From: Spisula solida
Lineage: Eukaryota; Mollusca; Bivalvia; Venerida; Mactridae
Assembly: GCA_947247005.1 (NCBI GenBank)
Contig: OX365955.1
Coordinates: 18,457,322-18,521,321 of the forward strand
Length of the DNA: 64,000 bases
Direction: 5' to 3'
Of this stretch, positions 27,301 through 42,300 are shown piece by piece. Both the position numbers and the translations under genes were made by a program. The notes beneath the pieces are model-generated. The model was not told the DNA's origin. It ran no database searches and was given only the letters and a program-made list of their open reading frames with translations. Every line of letters starts with the position of its first letter. The stretch's first letter is position 1.

Positions 27301-30300
27301 CTGATGAATTATCATCTTTACATGTATATACGACTTAAACAATTAAGCATGCTATCTGGGCGGTATTTTCAAAACTAATAGTAAGAATCAAATTAATTAA
27401 TTTAAAAAATGGTATAATTCATGACCTGTGAGATGCGCCTTCAGATACAAGCTAAACTGACATTAAACGCGCATTAAATTTCGAAAATCAATATTGATCA
27501 AAGACTATTTCATAATCAAGATCTGTACATTCAGATGAAAGGCTATGGAAACACATGATCTTCATTTACTGTTGAATTGGAAAGACGGGCAAATCAAGTA
27601 CAACCCATATGGGGGATTCATTATTGATGCCGAGATACCATCGTCCCGGTAGATAAATAATGTTACAGTTATTCCTTTTAGTGTAACTTTTACAAAATAC
27701 GTCCAATTAATCAAGTATCATTTAAAAAAATGCTATACCTCACAGAATATTAATGGTGCGTTTGAGCTTCGGAACGATCCCATAATTATTCGGACGTCAA
27801 ATTGCTGAAAGAAATAAAATAAGGTAAGTTACACTTCAAAGAAAGAAATACTAAGGGCCCTATGTCATTATATGGACTGACTGGCCAGTCAATATAATTC
27901 CACTGAGCCTGAAGTGATGTGAACTATTTCTAATATCATACCGAACATCCAATTTCATTGGAGTTCTATATTGTTAAAGGTATTCTCCCATTTGGACAAT
28001 GCTTTATTTAAGGTAGTTGGCTTATTGTTTTAATTAGAGTTTTGTAAACAATTTCACTAACTTTTGGTCGGTGTCTAGGACTGAAATATGGTATGTAGGT
28101 TGTGTGTATGATATTGATTCTTCTTTAAATTTCGTTTTCATTTCTTCTGTTATACATTTTATAAGTTATTGATGGTTTAGGTATTCTGTATCTGGTAAAT
28201 CATATAGCCATTTAATTTGATCAAATGTACATGTATATAATCTCTTTGTTCTATAGTCTGTGATATGTTCTAAAAATAAGACACCTTTGTTATACCATTT
28301 TTTTGTAAAAAAGAAGTTCCTTGTTTCGTTTTTTAAATTGTTAATTCAATCCAAAGTATTTCCTTTGATTGTACTGGAGGGTTTGTGTTGTAGCTGAACC
28401 AACCACTTAGTACTTGTTTAAGAAATTGTGATTTTGTGTTTAAGCAATGTAACATTTAAATATTAATTCTTCTCCATATTTGTTAAGGTCTGATTTGTAA
28501 ATTTCACTCAGTTTTGAATCACGCTTAAGTAAACGTTTCATTCAACTTGCGTTAAGTGCCTTGTTTGGTGACCAAATATCAGCCATCTTCAGTCCAACGT
28601 CTTTGTAGTCCAGACTAATTTGTTTTTAGGACTGTTATTTTACCTATCATTGTCATGTTTCGTTTCCTCCAGGATTTTAAACATTGGTTAAACGCATCTA
28701 TATTAGAGCTTATTTTTTTATCAAGCATACATTGTTTGTTATTGTTGAACGTTTTTCCTAATGCAGTTGCTGAGTTTGATGTCCAGTTGAATTGCTTTTT
28801 TACAAAATATTGTGTATCGGTGTCTTAATGACCCTATACGTAGTACTGTACATTACATTTATGTGTGTTCAATTGCAATCCTGATATTTTGGCAAATGCT
28901 TCTAGTGTTTTGGTTAGGCTTTGATAAATCCTGTGTTAGTAACACTCGCGCTAGCTTCGTTGTATAGGACCTGTGTCCATTTTATAATTGAATCACTGAA
29001 GTTTCAGCTTTTTAGTGTCTTCCAGATAAAATTATGATCTAAGCTATCAAACGCTTTTTGAAAATCTGACAAGAAAATTTAACCGGGTTCACTTGTTTTG
29101 TATGCACTATCGATGATTTCTGTTATTAATCGGAACTTTTCTCCTAAGTATCTATCTTTTATAAATCCTGATTGGTCTTCGGTTATTATACTTGTCAGGG
29201 TTGTTTTTATTCTATAAGCAATACATTTAGCTGCGATTTTATAATCTACCTTAAAGTTTGTTTAGCTTGGCATTTACCAATTGTCCATTTTATACAACAA
29301 ATTTAATGATTCAAACTTGGTTTATTTCGAAAAAGGTGTACATTTCTACTGATGCCCATGGTGAGTTTTGCAATGCATACTTTTGTTCTCTCTTTGCTGG
29401 CCCCTATTTGTTTGCTGGCCCCTATTTGTTTATGGACCCGTCGCATTGGTGACAAAATGAACCCGTGTCTCGTTTATGGTCTTTACATTTACAAACGGTC
29501 GACTTTTTTATCTGGAAACTATTTTTTTTGGACAGTTTGCAAGGGCATATGTGCTGGATTTCAAAGCAGATAGGGGTATCCAAACTATACTTATCGTCCT
29601 AATTCTTTTAATATGCTTGATAATTGTAAGAATAGCTCCCAATGATGTGTCAACACATTGAGCTACTTGCCTTATTGTAAATACACCACCAGTTTCCAAT
29701 AATATTTGATTATCGCAACGCTTCTAGTATGTTGTGGTATTCAGAGGCGTGCATGAGGATAAAATTACACCACTTTAAATTTCTTAACCTATCAGGTAGT
29801 TGATGAATACGATATTACATGACACCATTTCACCATAAAATTATTTTTTTAAATATTGTATTTGCTCCCGCATTAAGAAAACTACGATTCTTAAATTGGA
29901 CCAAACTTTGGTCAGAAAAAGTGGCGTTTTCCCAATCGTTTAAGCATTAGTATACACGAGTAGACAGTGTTAATTGACGTATTGTTACAGCAACACTGAA
30001 CGGATTTTAAAATGGAATCAATTTAAAACTTATACAATGATCTTTGATATACAGCTCACTATCTTTAAAAATCCATTGATACAAGAAAGATATAGCATCA
30101 CTTGCATTCCAATTTGAACAACCCTTGTATGACACATGTTGAATTCAATTAAATTGACAAGCCATCAGTGTCATAAAATTCTGTTTGAAGTATAACATTT
30201 CTGTTTGAAATTCACTAAAATCAAATATTCGACACTCCTCAGTATGTGAACAAATGTAATTTGTACGGGCATTATACAATAGTCAAGCCACATGAGAAGA

Positions 30301-33300
30301 GGTCTATTCAGCACATCATAAAATAATATTTATCGATGGCTTAGAATCAGAAGGTTGTAAGTGCTACCTTATAGGACTCATACAAATTTGGAATCTGCAT
30401 CACGAGGCGCTTCTTATGTGCCTATTTTCATCAAAATCTGAACTGGCCATGCCGGTAAAACCGAAGTGTATGAAGCTTGTTTTTTCATAAGTAAAGAGTT
30501 GTTTTCAGACAGTAATATTGATTTTGTACTTACAACCTTCTCATTCTAAGCCAGCGATGTGTTCATGTAAGATCATGAAAAAGTCAAGACAATACGAATT
30601 GCTAAGTTATAAGATATTTAATGACAAGAAATATCTTTAAAAGTGGTTGCAAAAAAAGTTATTACATTTTTGTCATCTCAAACAGTTTTGTAATAATTGT
30701 TACAATTCTGGTTTTTTATTACAAAACTGGTTGCTACAAAGCTATGTGCTTTATGATGTTTTAGATGTTTGCTGGTTACGTTTCGTAACGTTGCAATTAA
30801 AATCTTAATCACATTTGAGGTACTTTTGATGTTTCCAAGGCATGTGACTTGATGAAAACAACCTTACTCGATAACCATTGATGTTAGCAAAATAATTTAC
30901 ATCATTATGTATTCGAACCAATTTGGTCATTATGATAAGAATTGTCATGCAAGTTACATTATAAGTATTTTTCTTGAAAAACTGTTTCCAACGGATATGT
31001 CGAGACAATGATTAACAGCAAAAGCCCCGGTTGTCATATGAACAGCAAATCACGATATATATCTTGTACCATTCTATGATGTATCGTATGATGTTATCGG
31101 TAAGTTGCGTGTAGAAATATGGAAATACTGTATGGACGTAAACAGACCAGTAAGTGAAGACAAAATGATAACAGTCATCAATCACGCTATGATTAACCAA
31201 TGCTTCTAGGTGAAATATTAAAATATTAAAGAGCCGAGTTCGTCATATGACATTTAAAGATCAACACAACGTTCGAATGAGACCAATCAAGGTGCTGACA
31301 AAACATTATTCGCTATATGACACGTTCAATGCGTACAATAACCTTTCGATTGTCTGTGTTTACGTAACGTTACACCGAGACACCGGTTTTGTTCGACAAA
31401 CATTAACTGAGACAATCATGTATTCGTTGACTATACATTGTACTTCGGTAAAGATCGGTTGTGACCTCAGAATAATGGTATTTTTTATTATTGCACTTTT
31501 GCACTATTACACTAAGATAACGGCATTTAAATAATTCATAGCCATACAGAAACTTAAAGGCAACATCACCGAGCCACCCATGCAAGGGACTGACAAAGTA
31601 CTAACCATCCATATACCTTGAAAAAGGTACTGCCTCTCACTATCAAGGTCACACTGCATAATTTCTTAAATTAGCATATTTCTATAGAGGGAGGTAATTG
31701 TAAATGGTGATTAAACTGAATTGACCTACGGGGAGACTTAATGTAGGAAATAGAAGTTTGAATATTGCAAACAGGCTCTATATTAATAATAAGTATTATT
31801 ATTATGTATCGCTGGCTTAGAATAAGAAGGTCGTAAGTACAAAAATACTACTAGTATTTTAAGAAAACAAGAATTACTTATGGTAAAACCAGCATTTTCA
31901 ACTTCAGGTTTGGTCGACATGACCAGTTCCGATTTTCATGAAAGTAGGCTCATAAGAAGTGCCTTGTGGTGCAGATTTCAAATACGTAGACGTGTTACAA
32001 GGTCGTAAGTAGCATTTACGACCTTCTCATTCTTAGCCAGCGATATATACTAGTATTTGTTTTCGGATCATAATGATTCATGGAAACTGAAACAACTTCA
32101 AATATTACTCATGTTTAGTTTGTAACGTTTCTTTCATATCAAGCATTAATATGCGGAAAATGTATTTTAAAGATCCGAATTGATTTTACTTAATGGATTG
32201 TAGATATTCAACCTGGCGCCGGGGGCTCGCTTAATGACTCTCGACAGAACGCGATTAAAACCAAGATACGCATAGTCAGCTAAAGAAGGACCCTCTATAT
32301 TTGTCTCACTTTGTTTTTGTTGTCGTTTTATTTTCATATGTAAATTTATACTTGCCGTTGCCATGTTTGCTATATATGTTTTGTAGTAATGTGTGTATAT
32401 CTGACAGGCCTTTGGCCTATAGATACTTTGAAAATAAACTTACTTACTTATATTTTGATGCGAATATAGTTAAGCAATGCGGAACGTCTCGATATCGTTG
32501 TTTGAACGCAAGTACTATTGGTAAGTAAGTTAGTAAAAAGGTAAGTACGTAAGTAAGTAACGTCTTTTTTTACGAGGCTTACATATTTACAATTATAATG
32601 CAATCTTCCGTATGGGCCTCAACATATTTACATATTTTCGCCTCTGTTTCCTGCAAACATTTAAGAAAGATCATAAGTAATGACGTAGCTGATAATATAC
32701 CTTTAAACGTTCAATGGCATCCTTGATGTTGCTAGTATCTGACACCACAGCTGATGTTACAAGGGTAAAGTTGTTGTTAGTCACCAATTCATGGAAACCG
32801 TTCATTTGCTGAAATAAACAATGGACACATTATAACACACGATATTGTTAACGTTTTCATTTAAGTTAATCTACATGTGCCGGGCATTATTGTCGTCGAT
32901 ATTCGGATCACAAAGAAGAAGAAATGGAAACCCGAATCTACCAGAGTGCAGCCAAGAAGCGCTCAACGAACAACTAGAAATAAACAAATTGCAAACACGA
33001 CATCGGCATCCTTGTGAAATGTGGGTTATTGTTTTGATATGCTCTTGATTGTGCGATTCGTGCTCTGCTGTATCTGTTCTTTGCTGCATTCAATGTCTGA
33101 TTTATTACTATCGTTATCATTGTCAGAATAAAGAAAACATGTAAATGTAACAAATATTTCAAGGAAGGGCATTTAAACTGGCCAGGAAATATGGAATTTT
33201 GAACAAAGGCAAGGAAAGGTTGGTGAGATTTATAACAAGGGTCACGAGAAGTCATTAGGTTATCAAACATCAGAAAGATCGAAAAGTAATTTGAAAATGT

Positions 33301-36300
33301 CAAAGTGTGTAACTATTTTTCGCTTAGCTCCATATGTACACATAATTATTATAAGAAAAGTTTAAAGTTTGCACCTATAGATCTAGTTGGATTCGAACCT
33401 ATCAATGCGAAGTACGAACGCACTGGACCACTCGGCTATCAATTCCATGCCCCCAAAAAAGGTTACGAAAATAACCAGTATAAATATGATTACCCAAGGA
33501 CAACGCTAAGAACAAACAAGATTATAATGAAATTAAATAGCTACAGAAACACCCTACCTACTAGCCTGTCGCTTCGGTCAAACACTGACACACAGCTATT
33601 AGACAATAACGAATCACGTCATAGTTGCAAACTTCTTACAACAGCAAGGTAACTAAGACAAGCATTAAAATTTAGAGGTAACGACAGGGCACAGTGGGAA
33701 TGTTTTCCACAAACGACTGTACTATACACACGTACATGTATATATGATATATATCTCGACTTACTGATATTGTCATATCGGCTTGATATGAAATTGTTCC
33801 AACACGTGTCCAACTGAAGTATTTCATCATTTCTATCCGTAATGGATTTAATGCGCTAGTCACCTGGTTAACGGAATACAGCGTAGGGAATAAATCCTGA
33901 TCGGCTGTAGACGCTGTGGTCGCTACGTAGGACAACTGAAGAAAAAGAGATCAGTAGGTCACCTATGTCGCTCATATTTATACCTACTTCCAAGAAACAT
34001 CGATATAATTATGGACCTGGATAATATGAAGCTGCTACAGCGTATGTCATTACCTACCTGATAATTATTTTGCTATAAATCTAAACAATCAGTGTAGATG
34101 AAATAGTAGACGCGTACAAGTCATCATTTGAGCTTAAAGAAATTCGAGAAAAAATCGACGAAGGAAAGCATTGGATGAAATTTAAGCATAACCATATACA
34201 TTTGTAATTATATTAATCGACTGTATTTTATTTTAATTATTCAACTATGCAAAGGAGCATTGTAAATGTCATTAAGTTCATTAAGATATACAGGTTGGAA
34301 GTAAGTTAGAAAGGATATGGGTAGGTGGTTAGATAAAGCTTACTAAGTTGATCGGCAACATTCCTATTTACGTAGGAGACACACATGTTCATAACGAGGT
34401 TGTTAACAATATGTATGTATGCTATTTAAAGCAATACATGTAACTAAACTAAAAGGAAAACAATACATTACGTTTTCATGCAAGATCATTATGTAAACTA
34501 ACATACAAAAACCATTATGAACTCAGTGTGCTCAATTTAAATTATTTGGAACTGCTTGTCAGACTATATATATTTTATACGATGGCTTGGTACGTGTTAA
34601 CATGCTTCAAAACACTATATGGAGCATGCTGTCGAAATATATGGTTCAATACATGCACCATTTTGCATTACCTCCAGTACATTGTAGAACGGAGCCATCT
34701 GACCAGTGATAGTAAGTTCATCAGATAGACTAGGTCCAAGTATGGCAACTTTAGGAGGGTCTTCCTGAAGTAAATCTGTCATCAACTTGGCTGCATATCC
34801 ATTCTTTCCCTGGTAATAAATATGCCATATATAGAGGATAACCCGTAAGTGTTGATTTAGTATTGAATTTATGGGCCGAGGTGAACACAATGATATGGCG
34901 TCGAGCGCAGGAAAACGGCCCTTAGACATACAGAGAAATGCAGCTCAAAATGTGTTATGACAAAACCTTAATTCTAACACGATCTGCGGATTAATCCATT
35001 AGATATAGAGCAGACCTGGCCATGTTTTATTACCCCCATAAAACATGGTATCAAATTGGCTGTTACTATTTACGCCCCGTATCACGTGACATATTTATGA
35101 ATGAATGAACGTAAACCTTATAGTAAATCTTCAACGAAACGCGATGACAAAGCAAGATGCACGGATATCCAGTGTTACAGCTATGACGCACCTATTTTTA
35201 GAACATCCAATATAATCTCTAAACTAAGTTTCATAAAAACTTCTGATAATCATTTATATTTTTGATTTCATTAAATAGCTACCCTATACTGGTGTTATTA
35301 AAATTGTTTCAATGTTTAAAATGTGTTATTTCCTTCTGAAAATTACGAAGGTCGTTTTCATTAACGAGGGAGGTAATTGTACCAGCTAATAAGCCACTCA
35401 ATTTCAGCGTGCAATTATGTTAAATGCCAAATGGGTGAAAATGGAATGCGCGCAGTTAAATAGTGCTAGGCACTCGTGATTTAATTTTTCCGCATCCGAA
35501 CTCCTGCCCATGTTTTATTCACCGACAAAATACGCGAACAGATTTTTATTTCTTAAACAATATTTTCAATAATAATCATGTATTCGTATTTATCAACTAA
35601 ATATAAATGAATGGGTAATTTTATTTTCTTATTGAAATGACGCTGTTTATTTAATGTTGACGTCGCGACGTTTGGCAAAAAATGATGCAGCACGCATCAT
35701 GCATAAATGGTCATAACTCAAGAAATTGGCAATATAAAATCATCAAATAAAGTTCTGAACGAAGCAAAATGTTGTGGGCGTCCGATTATGTAAAAAAGTA
35801 ATTTTGTAAAACAATTGTCCTAAGGGCCCTTTTCCTGCGCTCGACGCCAATTGTGACGATATATATCTAGTGGTCGTATATCAGAAGGTGTTGGTACGTG
35901 GTTACCAATGGACTACACAAAGCATGATGATGAGTGATGAGGTTACCTTTCCACCGTGAGTGACGTTTAGAACAGGTTAAAAAGTCGTTAACACGGTATG
36001 AATAAATTTGGTAATACTGTGTTACAAGCAATGCAAAAGGATGTTATACGAGGGGTGTTCGAAAAGAAATGCATATCTTTGTATTCTGGCGAATGGAGTT
36101 TCGTGCGGCAAACTTTGTATGTTTACACATAAGACCATTTGTCTTCTCGTCGGTAAATTTGGGTTTACTTTCATTCATCTGTATGGTCATACAGGATGTT
36201 TAATACACAAATACTAAGACAAAATCGTTTAACAAACGTATTGCAAATTTTCGAACACCCCTCGTAACGAACAACACTGCACTTCAGCATTTTAGTCAAT

Positions 36301-39300
36301 AAATCAGAGACGATTAGACCATTGACCTGTGATGAAAGCATAGTTTACCAATCCATTCAACAAACATTTAAACATTTACCACAAACCACTCCATGAAAAT
36401 TGCTGATTTATTTGATTATTTGAAACAACAAAAGAGCAGCTTTTAATCACGAAATGAGTAAATCTGAATCTGCCCAATCAGAGCAAATGTCCTTTCATAG
36501 TCGACTAAGGATGGTCCTCTGGGAAACCGACATAGTAGTTTGTCTCAGAGCATTCGTAAATTGGTATCGTGACGCACTGTTATAATCACGTTAATTGCTA
36601 GCAATGGACTATATAACCTATGGTTATAAGTATATTTGATATGTTCGAAATCTCAGGCGACGAGATAAATTGGAAATGCCATCAATAAAAACGTTACAAT
36701 CACAGCACATGCTTATTATAAAGTGCAATTATTGTCGGGGAACATATTATGTTAAGTGAAATGCTGCGTTTTAGTCAGAATCTGATGACGTCACAGAATA
36801 ACTTATATGAAAAAACTCTTATATAATTATATAATTCACTATAAAAAAAAACAAAAAAAAAACATCCGTTGTTTTGTTGATTACATGTATATTATATTCT
36901 GATGAAGGCGCAAGCCGAAAACAAATACGGAACACGTGTTGTTGTCGAGTTATTTCCAACTATAATTCACTATAAAAGATTATATACATTGCAACACTAC
37001 GTTACCAGTTATGTGACCAGTGTGCCATTAGTATATTAACATGAGTTGTTATACCGAAGATAGGTCGACAAACAGGATCCCCATTAACAACGTAGTCATT
37101 ATTGTAAAATAGAGCATCAAAGCGCTGCTTGATATACGCACTTACATTGTCATGATCTACATTTTTATAAATTTATCATTATACCAAATGTACTGTTATA
37201 CGTGTACTATTGACCCTTATAAAAGGTGTCGACAGGAAACATCGCACCTACAGCCATTAGATATCATGCAGCTCTTACGACATTTTTGTAGGTAATACAA
37301 TCCGGAAAAATGACAAAAAAACAGTTGAATGACTCTTCAAAATAGAGTACTTGTATCAGGAATATCTGGTCATGCAGGGTGTTACATAATATGTACCATC
37401 AAACCGAATGCTATAACAAAATGCTAGATCTCATACAAGACACTCTCATATACCGATGGAATGCTAACATTTCAAAGTTGTATGTAATATATAACCATAT
37501 TACTATCAATGTAACACGGGAATCAGGATTCGTGCATGTTTTATGATAAATGTCACAATGACGTCCATATTGTATTTGTCTACCACGTTCAGTATAGCTA
37601 TTGCGTAATATAGCCTATTTAAAAGTATTCGTAAACCAAATAGTATATTGATTTGAATTTTAGTCCGTATGCAACGATCCAAAAACTTATGAGGGTTACA
37701 GATGTGTTGGTTACCAATTGCTAGACGACGGAAGAACCAAACACAGAAAGGACATCCTCACTTTTAGCCAAGCTAGCCGGTGTTTTTTTATTCTTTCCAA
37801 ATAATTGTTTTGAAGTTTTAAAAGTACTTCATACAGACCCAACTAACACTCCAGGGGACTAAACATTGGAGATAGGCGACTATTCATAAAGGAATCGGCA
37901 AGACACAAGTTTGCTTTCAAATGTTTGCTAAAGCAAAAATAACGCGTGCTTCGTTATGGTGCGGCCATATCATCCTACTGAAGTACCCGGAAAAGGTATA
38001 CTATGTGCATTTGAATATTTTTGTTTAGTTTTATGTTCCCTTTATTTTTGTAAATAAGATTTTCCGAAAATCAAATTTTTGTCATGTTTGTTTATGTTTC
38101 CAGCACATGCATTGGACATATTTGTTTATGTTTCCAGCACATGCATTGAACATATTAATTTATGTTTCCAGCATATACATTTAACATATCTGTTTATGTT
38201 TCCAGCACATGCATTGAACATTTTTGTAAATGTTTCCAGCACATGCTTTGGACATATTTGTTTATGTTTAAAGCACATGCATTGAACATATTTGTAAATG
38301 TTTCTAGCACATGCATTTAAAATTATGATTAATCTATACAAAACATTTGACTTTTCTTCGCGATAGGGGTTGTTGTGATCGTAGAAATGAGATAATCGAT
38401 TAGAAATACTAATAATGAAATAATTACCTTATTAACGCATACAGTACATGATTTGTTACTTGCACACAATTAAAGCTGGATATTTAAATAAATAAATATA
38501 TCAGATTTATATAGCGCCCTTTTCGCGAACACACGTTCAAAGGCGCCTCGCATATAGTGTTACAGCCAAAAGGGCGCAGGTGCATCCCCTACCAGTGCAG
38601 CTACAGCATGCTTAGACCAGAGGGACTGACTGAGAGAAAGCCCCTGAATTGTACCTAGTTCATATTTCGAATAGACAGCCTGGTCCTTTAATGTGTCCGG
38701 TGTATAGCACCGACACACAGCTTGTGGGCACCTTTACCAGATGCTTTGCAGACCATAAAGTTAGATAGAGCCGGAAATACTATAGATATAAGTCCAGTTA
38801 AAATGCAGAGGATTGGACCGACGACCTCTGGATTGAAAACCCCAGTGCGGTACCACTGAACTATCACCGCTGTTAATCTAACACACGGCGAATAGTATTG
38901 GTGTATTATAAACCTATAATAGTGTTCATTTACCGGAGAACCCGGAAATACGAGAGGTGTTCAACTTACATTTGAACAAAAAAGAATGCTGGGCTTTGTC
39001 CTACTAGCTTTATGCCTAGGTCCCACTGAGTAATTCCTCATCGGCGATGTTCTCCGATTTCTTCCGAAACCACCGATTTATCACAATTCCTTCCGATACC
39101 ACAAAACGTCTTATGACTTCCCCGAAGCTACCCATAAACCACAAGGAACACTGTTCCCGATATCCTTATTAATTTCCATCGGGAGTACATCGCCGAGGCC
39201 AAAAATGCTCAGTGGCTCTAACCTAGCCATTAATGATAAAAACCGTTAATAAATACGTGAATACTCTCTCACACATATACATTTTGTACATAAGAAGAGC

Positions 39301-42300
39301 ATTGTTAGCTGGACGTATTTTGTTTCTATTACATACACTTTCCTGAGGAGAGACTGTAGTTATTATAATTTAAAAAAGTCATTATGTTTTATTCATCTCA
39401 ACATCAGGCAATAACTGTCTAAAACCGACTTTTAAGAGGTGTCGTTGTTTTGCATATTATGTAAGAAGACAATTAAACATAACAACTGTTGCCAGTATAT
39501 AATATCGTTCTGTTACAATGCAAACCTGAGTCATATTAGCATGCTATTAAACACATAAATCATGTAAGACAACTTTAATTAAAGTGTTGTGTGTACTGCA
39601 TTGATCGTATGGTATAAAGTGCTGTGCTATAACAACAATGTTATCGTTTAATTAACTGCAAATAATGACACCGTGTCCTTCAAGTATATGTATAGCTCCG
39701 AGAATTTGACATGATCCTGACCTATATGCATGCATATATTACAAGGTTGTTGCGTTGAATAAATAAATTTCCGCGAGGAAATCGTGCAATATCGGTCCTT
39801 CATATTTGTGTTGGTATTGCACCTCGAGCGTCTTCGTGATACTCCCCGCTTATCAAAACATGCAACCGGGGAAATAAATTAAGCGAATAAGTCAGCTGTG
39901 AAATTATGCTAATAGAAGTTCGAGAGTCGTGTCAAATTCTCTGGACTATATATACGAATGGCATGCATATCGTATCAAATGTTATTACTTACACTTAGGG
40001 ACATAATAAACGCATATTTTTAGGGGCTTAATTTTTCAGATAAGTTTGATATATTTTTTTCTTTAAAATGTGAACGCTACACAGGTTAAAACCTTGACCC
40101 CTTAGCACTTTTGCTCATAATTGGTTTTGTTTTATAACCGATTTGATCGGTTTAGAATAAAACACATATTTTGCAAGTGGCGCTCATGCGAAATGGAAAA
40201 TGGGAATGTTTGTATTAATGAACGGAAGGTTATCGATAATACCCTTGAAAAACTTACCAAAATAAAAGCATAGAAACGAAGTTAAAACATGCCAAATTTT
40301 CAAGAAAACACTCTGTCAGTAGCAAATAAAATGCTTCCAATTGAAATTAGTCGTACTTGCTGTCGCCAGGCAATTACATTACTACTGTTCTAAAAGTACT
40401 AGGCTAAAGAGCGATACAATGTCACTGGAGCGGTGAAGGATCTCCCTTATGCAGGGGACCCCGGATAACAAAACATAGACAAGACATGACTTTGCGCATG
40501 CTCCATCACAGGAATCGCTTCCGGTAAATTCACTACAAGGATGACAACAGTAGTCCAAATACATGTATGTTTAAATTGTTTGGAAATTATACCCCTGTTT
40601 TCTAAATAACGTTCCTTCATTTTAATTAATTTTTGTTTCATACTATATTTAAGACGATAACGATACACTTCACAATCGTCTTAGGTTTAGCCGATAAATG
40701 GTGCACCTCATACACTTCTTTACTAGCAGCGTAACAAACACTAAATCAATAAATTAATTTATTTGCAAGTGGCATTTAGTGCATCTTTTCCCAAGCTAAT
40801 TGATAAACATGCATGCCTGAGGCGAACACGGGACGTCGGATTCATGCACGTGTATCAATGTCGATGAACGTTGATGAACCTCATCAGACCCTTATTCAAG
40901 AGTGCAACATGACTCTTCAACAACGCATCACAAACATCATATCATCTATGAGGCGTAGGGTGCCTTCATGTTCAGGGTGAATAGTACTGAATACACCCGA
41001 CATTAAATGTGACAATTGTGTGAATTTAGCCACGCTGGACTATTGGTTTAAAACCGTTGTAAAGTGTTATTCCTGCACAAATATCACTGAACTTTAAATT
41101 TAAACTAATCAATAATTCATGTATTAGTGTATGTAATTTTAATGAATTTGAAAAACAATAACGAAATATATCAATCACACGAAATGTTTCGGTCGCACAA
41201 AAAGTATCTGTTGCATTAAATCGATCAGTGGAACGAAATATATCAGTTGCACGAAATGTATCTGTTGTACGAAATGTATCTGTCGTACAAAATGTATCTG
41301 TTGCGCGAAATGAATCTGTCGTACAAAATGTATCTGTTGCACAAAATGTATCTGTTGTACAAAATGAATCTGTCGTACAAAATGTATCTGTTGTACAAAA
41401 TGTATCTGTCGTACAAAATGTATCTGTTGCGCGAAATGAATCTGTCGTACAAAATGTATCTGTTGCACAAAATGAATCTGTCGTACAAAATGTATCTGTT
41501 GCACAAAATGTATCTGTTGCACAAAATGTATCTGTTGCACGAAATGTATCTGTTGCACGAAATGTATCTGTTGCACGAAATGTATCTGTTGCACGAAATG
41601 TATCTGTTGCACGAAATGTATCTGTTGCACGAAATGTATCTGTTGTACGAAATGTATCTGTTGCACGAAATGTACATGTCGCACTAAAAGCTCACACTGA
41701 GTACTTCGTCATTTGGCGAAATACAAATCCAACACAGCATGTCCTCGAGACATGTATTTCGTCAATTACAGCTATCAATATACGCTACATTAAATGGCAA
41801 GTACACATATTTCTTGAACAAGTGACAATTAGTCTAATATTTATCGGCGGATATGGAAAGGTGGCTAGATACTCATGTCGCCAATGTTACAGAAATAAAT
41901 ATAATCATCATCTGTTCCTTTAAAAATGACAATAATAAGTGGGAGAGGGAGCACGACTTTGTCTATGTTATAGAAAGAGAACGCAAACGCGAGGTTGTCT
42001 TATTTTGTCGAGGGCGTAGCCCGAGACAAAATAAACAACCAAGCGTTAAGTGTCTCTTTCTAACTTATATCATTGGCTGTCACTTTGTAAACATAAGGCG
42101 TGTCTAAATGTCTTACAATGCTGACCGATTAACATGTCCAATAAAAATCAATAATACGATGATGTGATTTTAAAGTTGTGAAGGGCAATACAACTCGATC
42201 ATGAAAATCGATAGCGGAGTAAAGAACAAGGAAGTTGTATATATACAGTGCAGGATAATTACCCTGCACTGTAGTAATTGCACTCATTCCTTTGAAAATT

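Noticed and set aside
33385..33450. tRNA gene on the minus strand
   Set aside because: A and B boxes are perfect, but no cloverleaf forms.
36008..36217. 69-residue plus-strand frame
   Set aside because: Largely inside a mariner-type MITE.
38079..38341. Open frames on both strands
   Set aside because: They follow from the 34-bp minisatellite.
41228..41923. 231-codon open frame with NVSVAR repeats
   Set aside because: It is created by the 18-bp minisatellite; overlapping open frames on both strands argue against coding.
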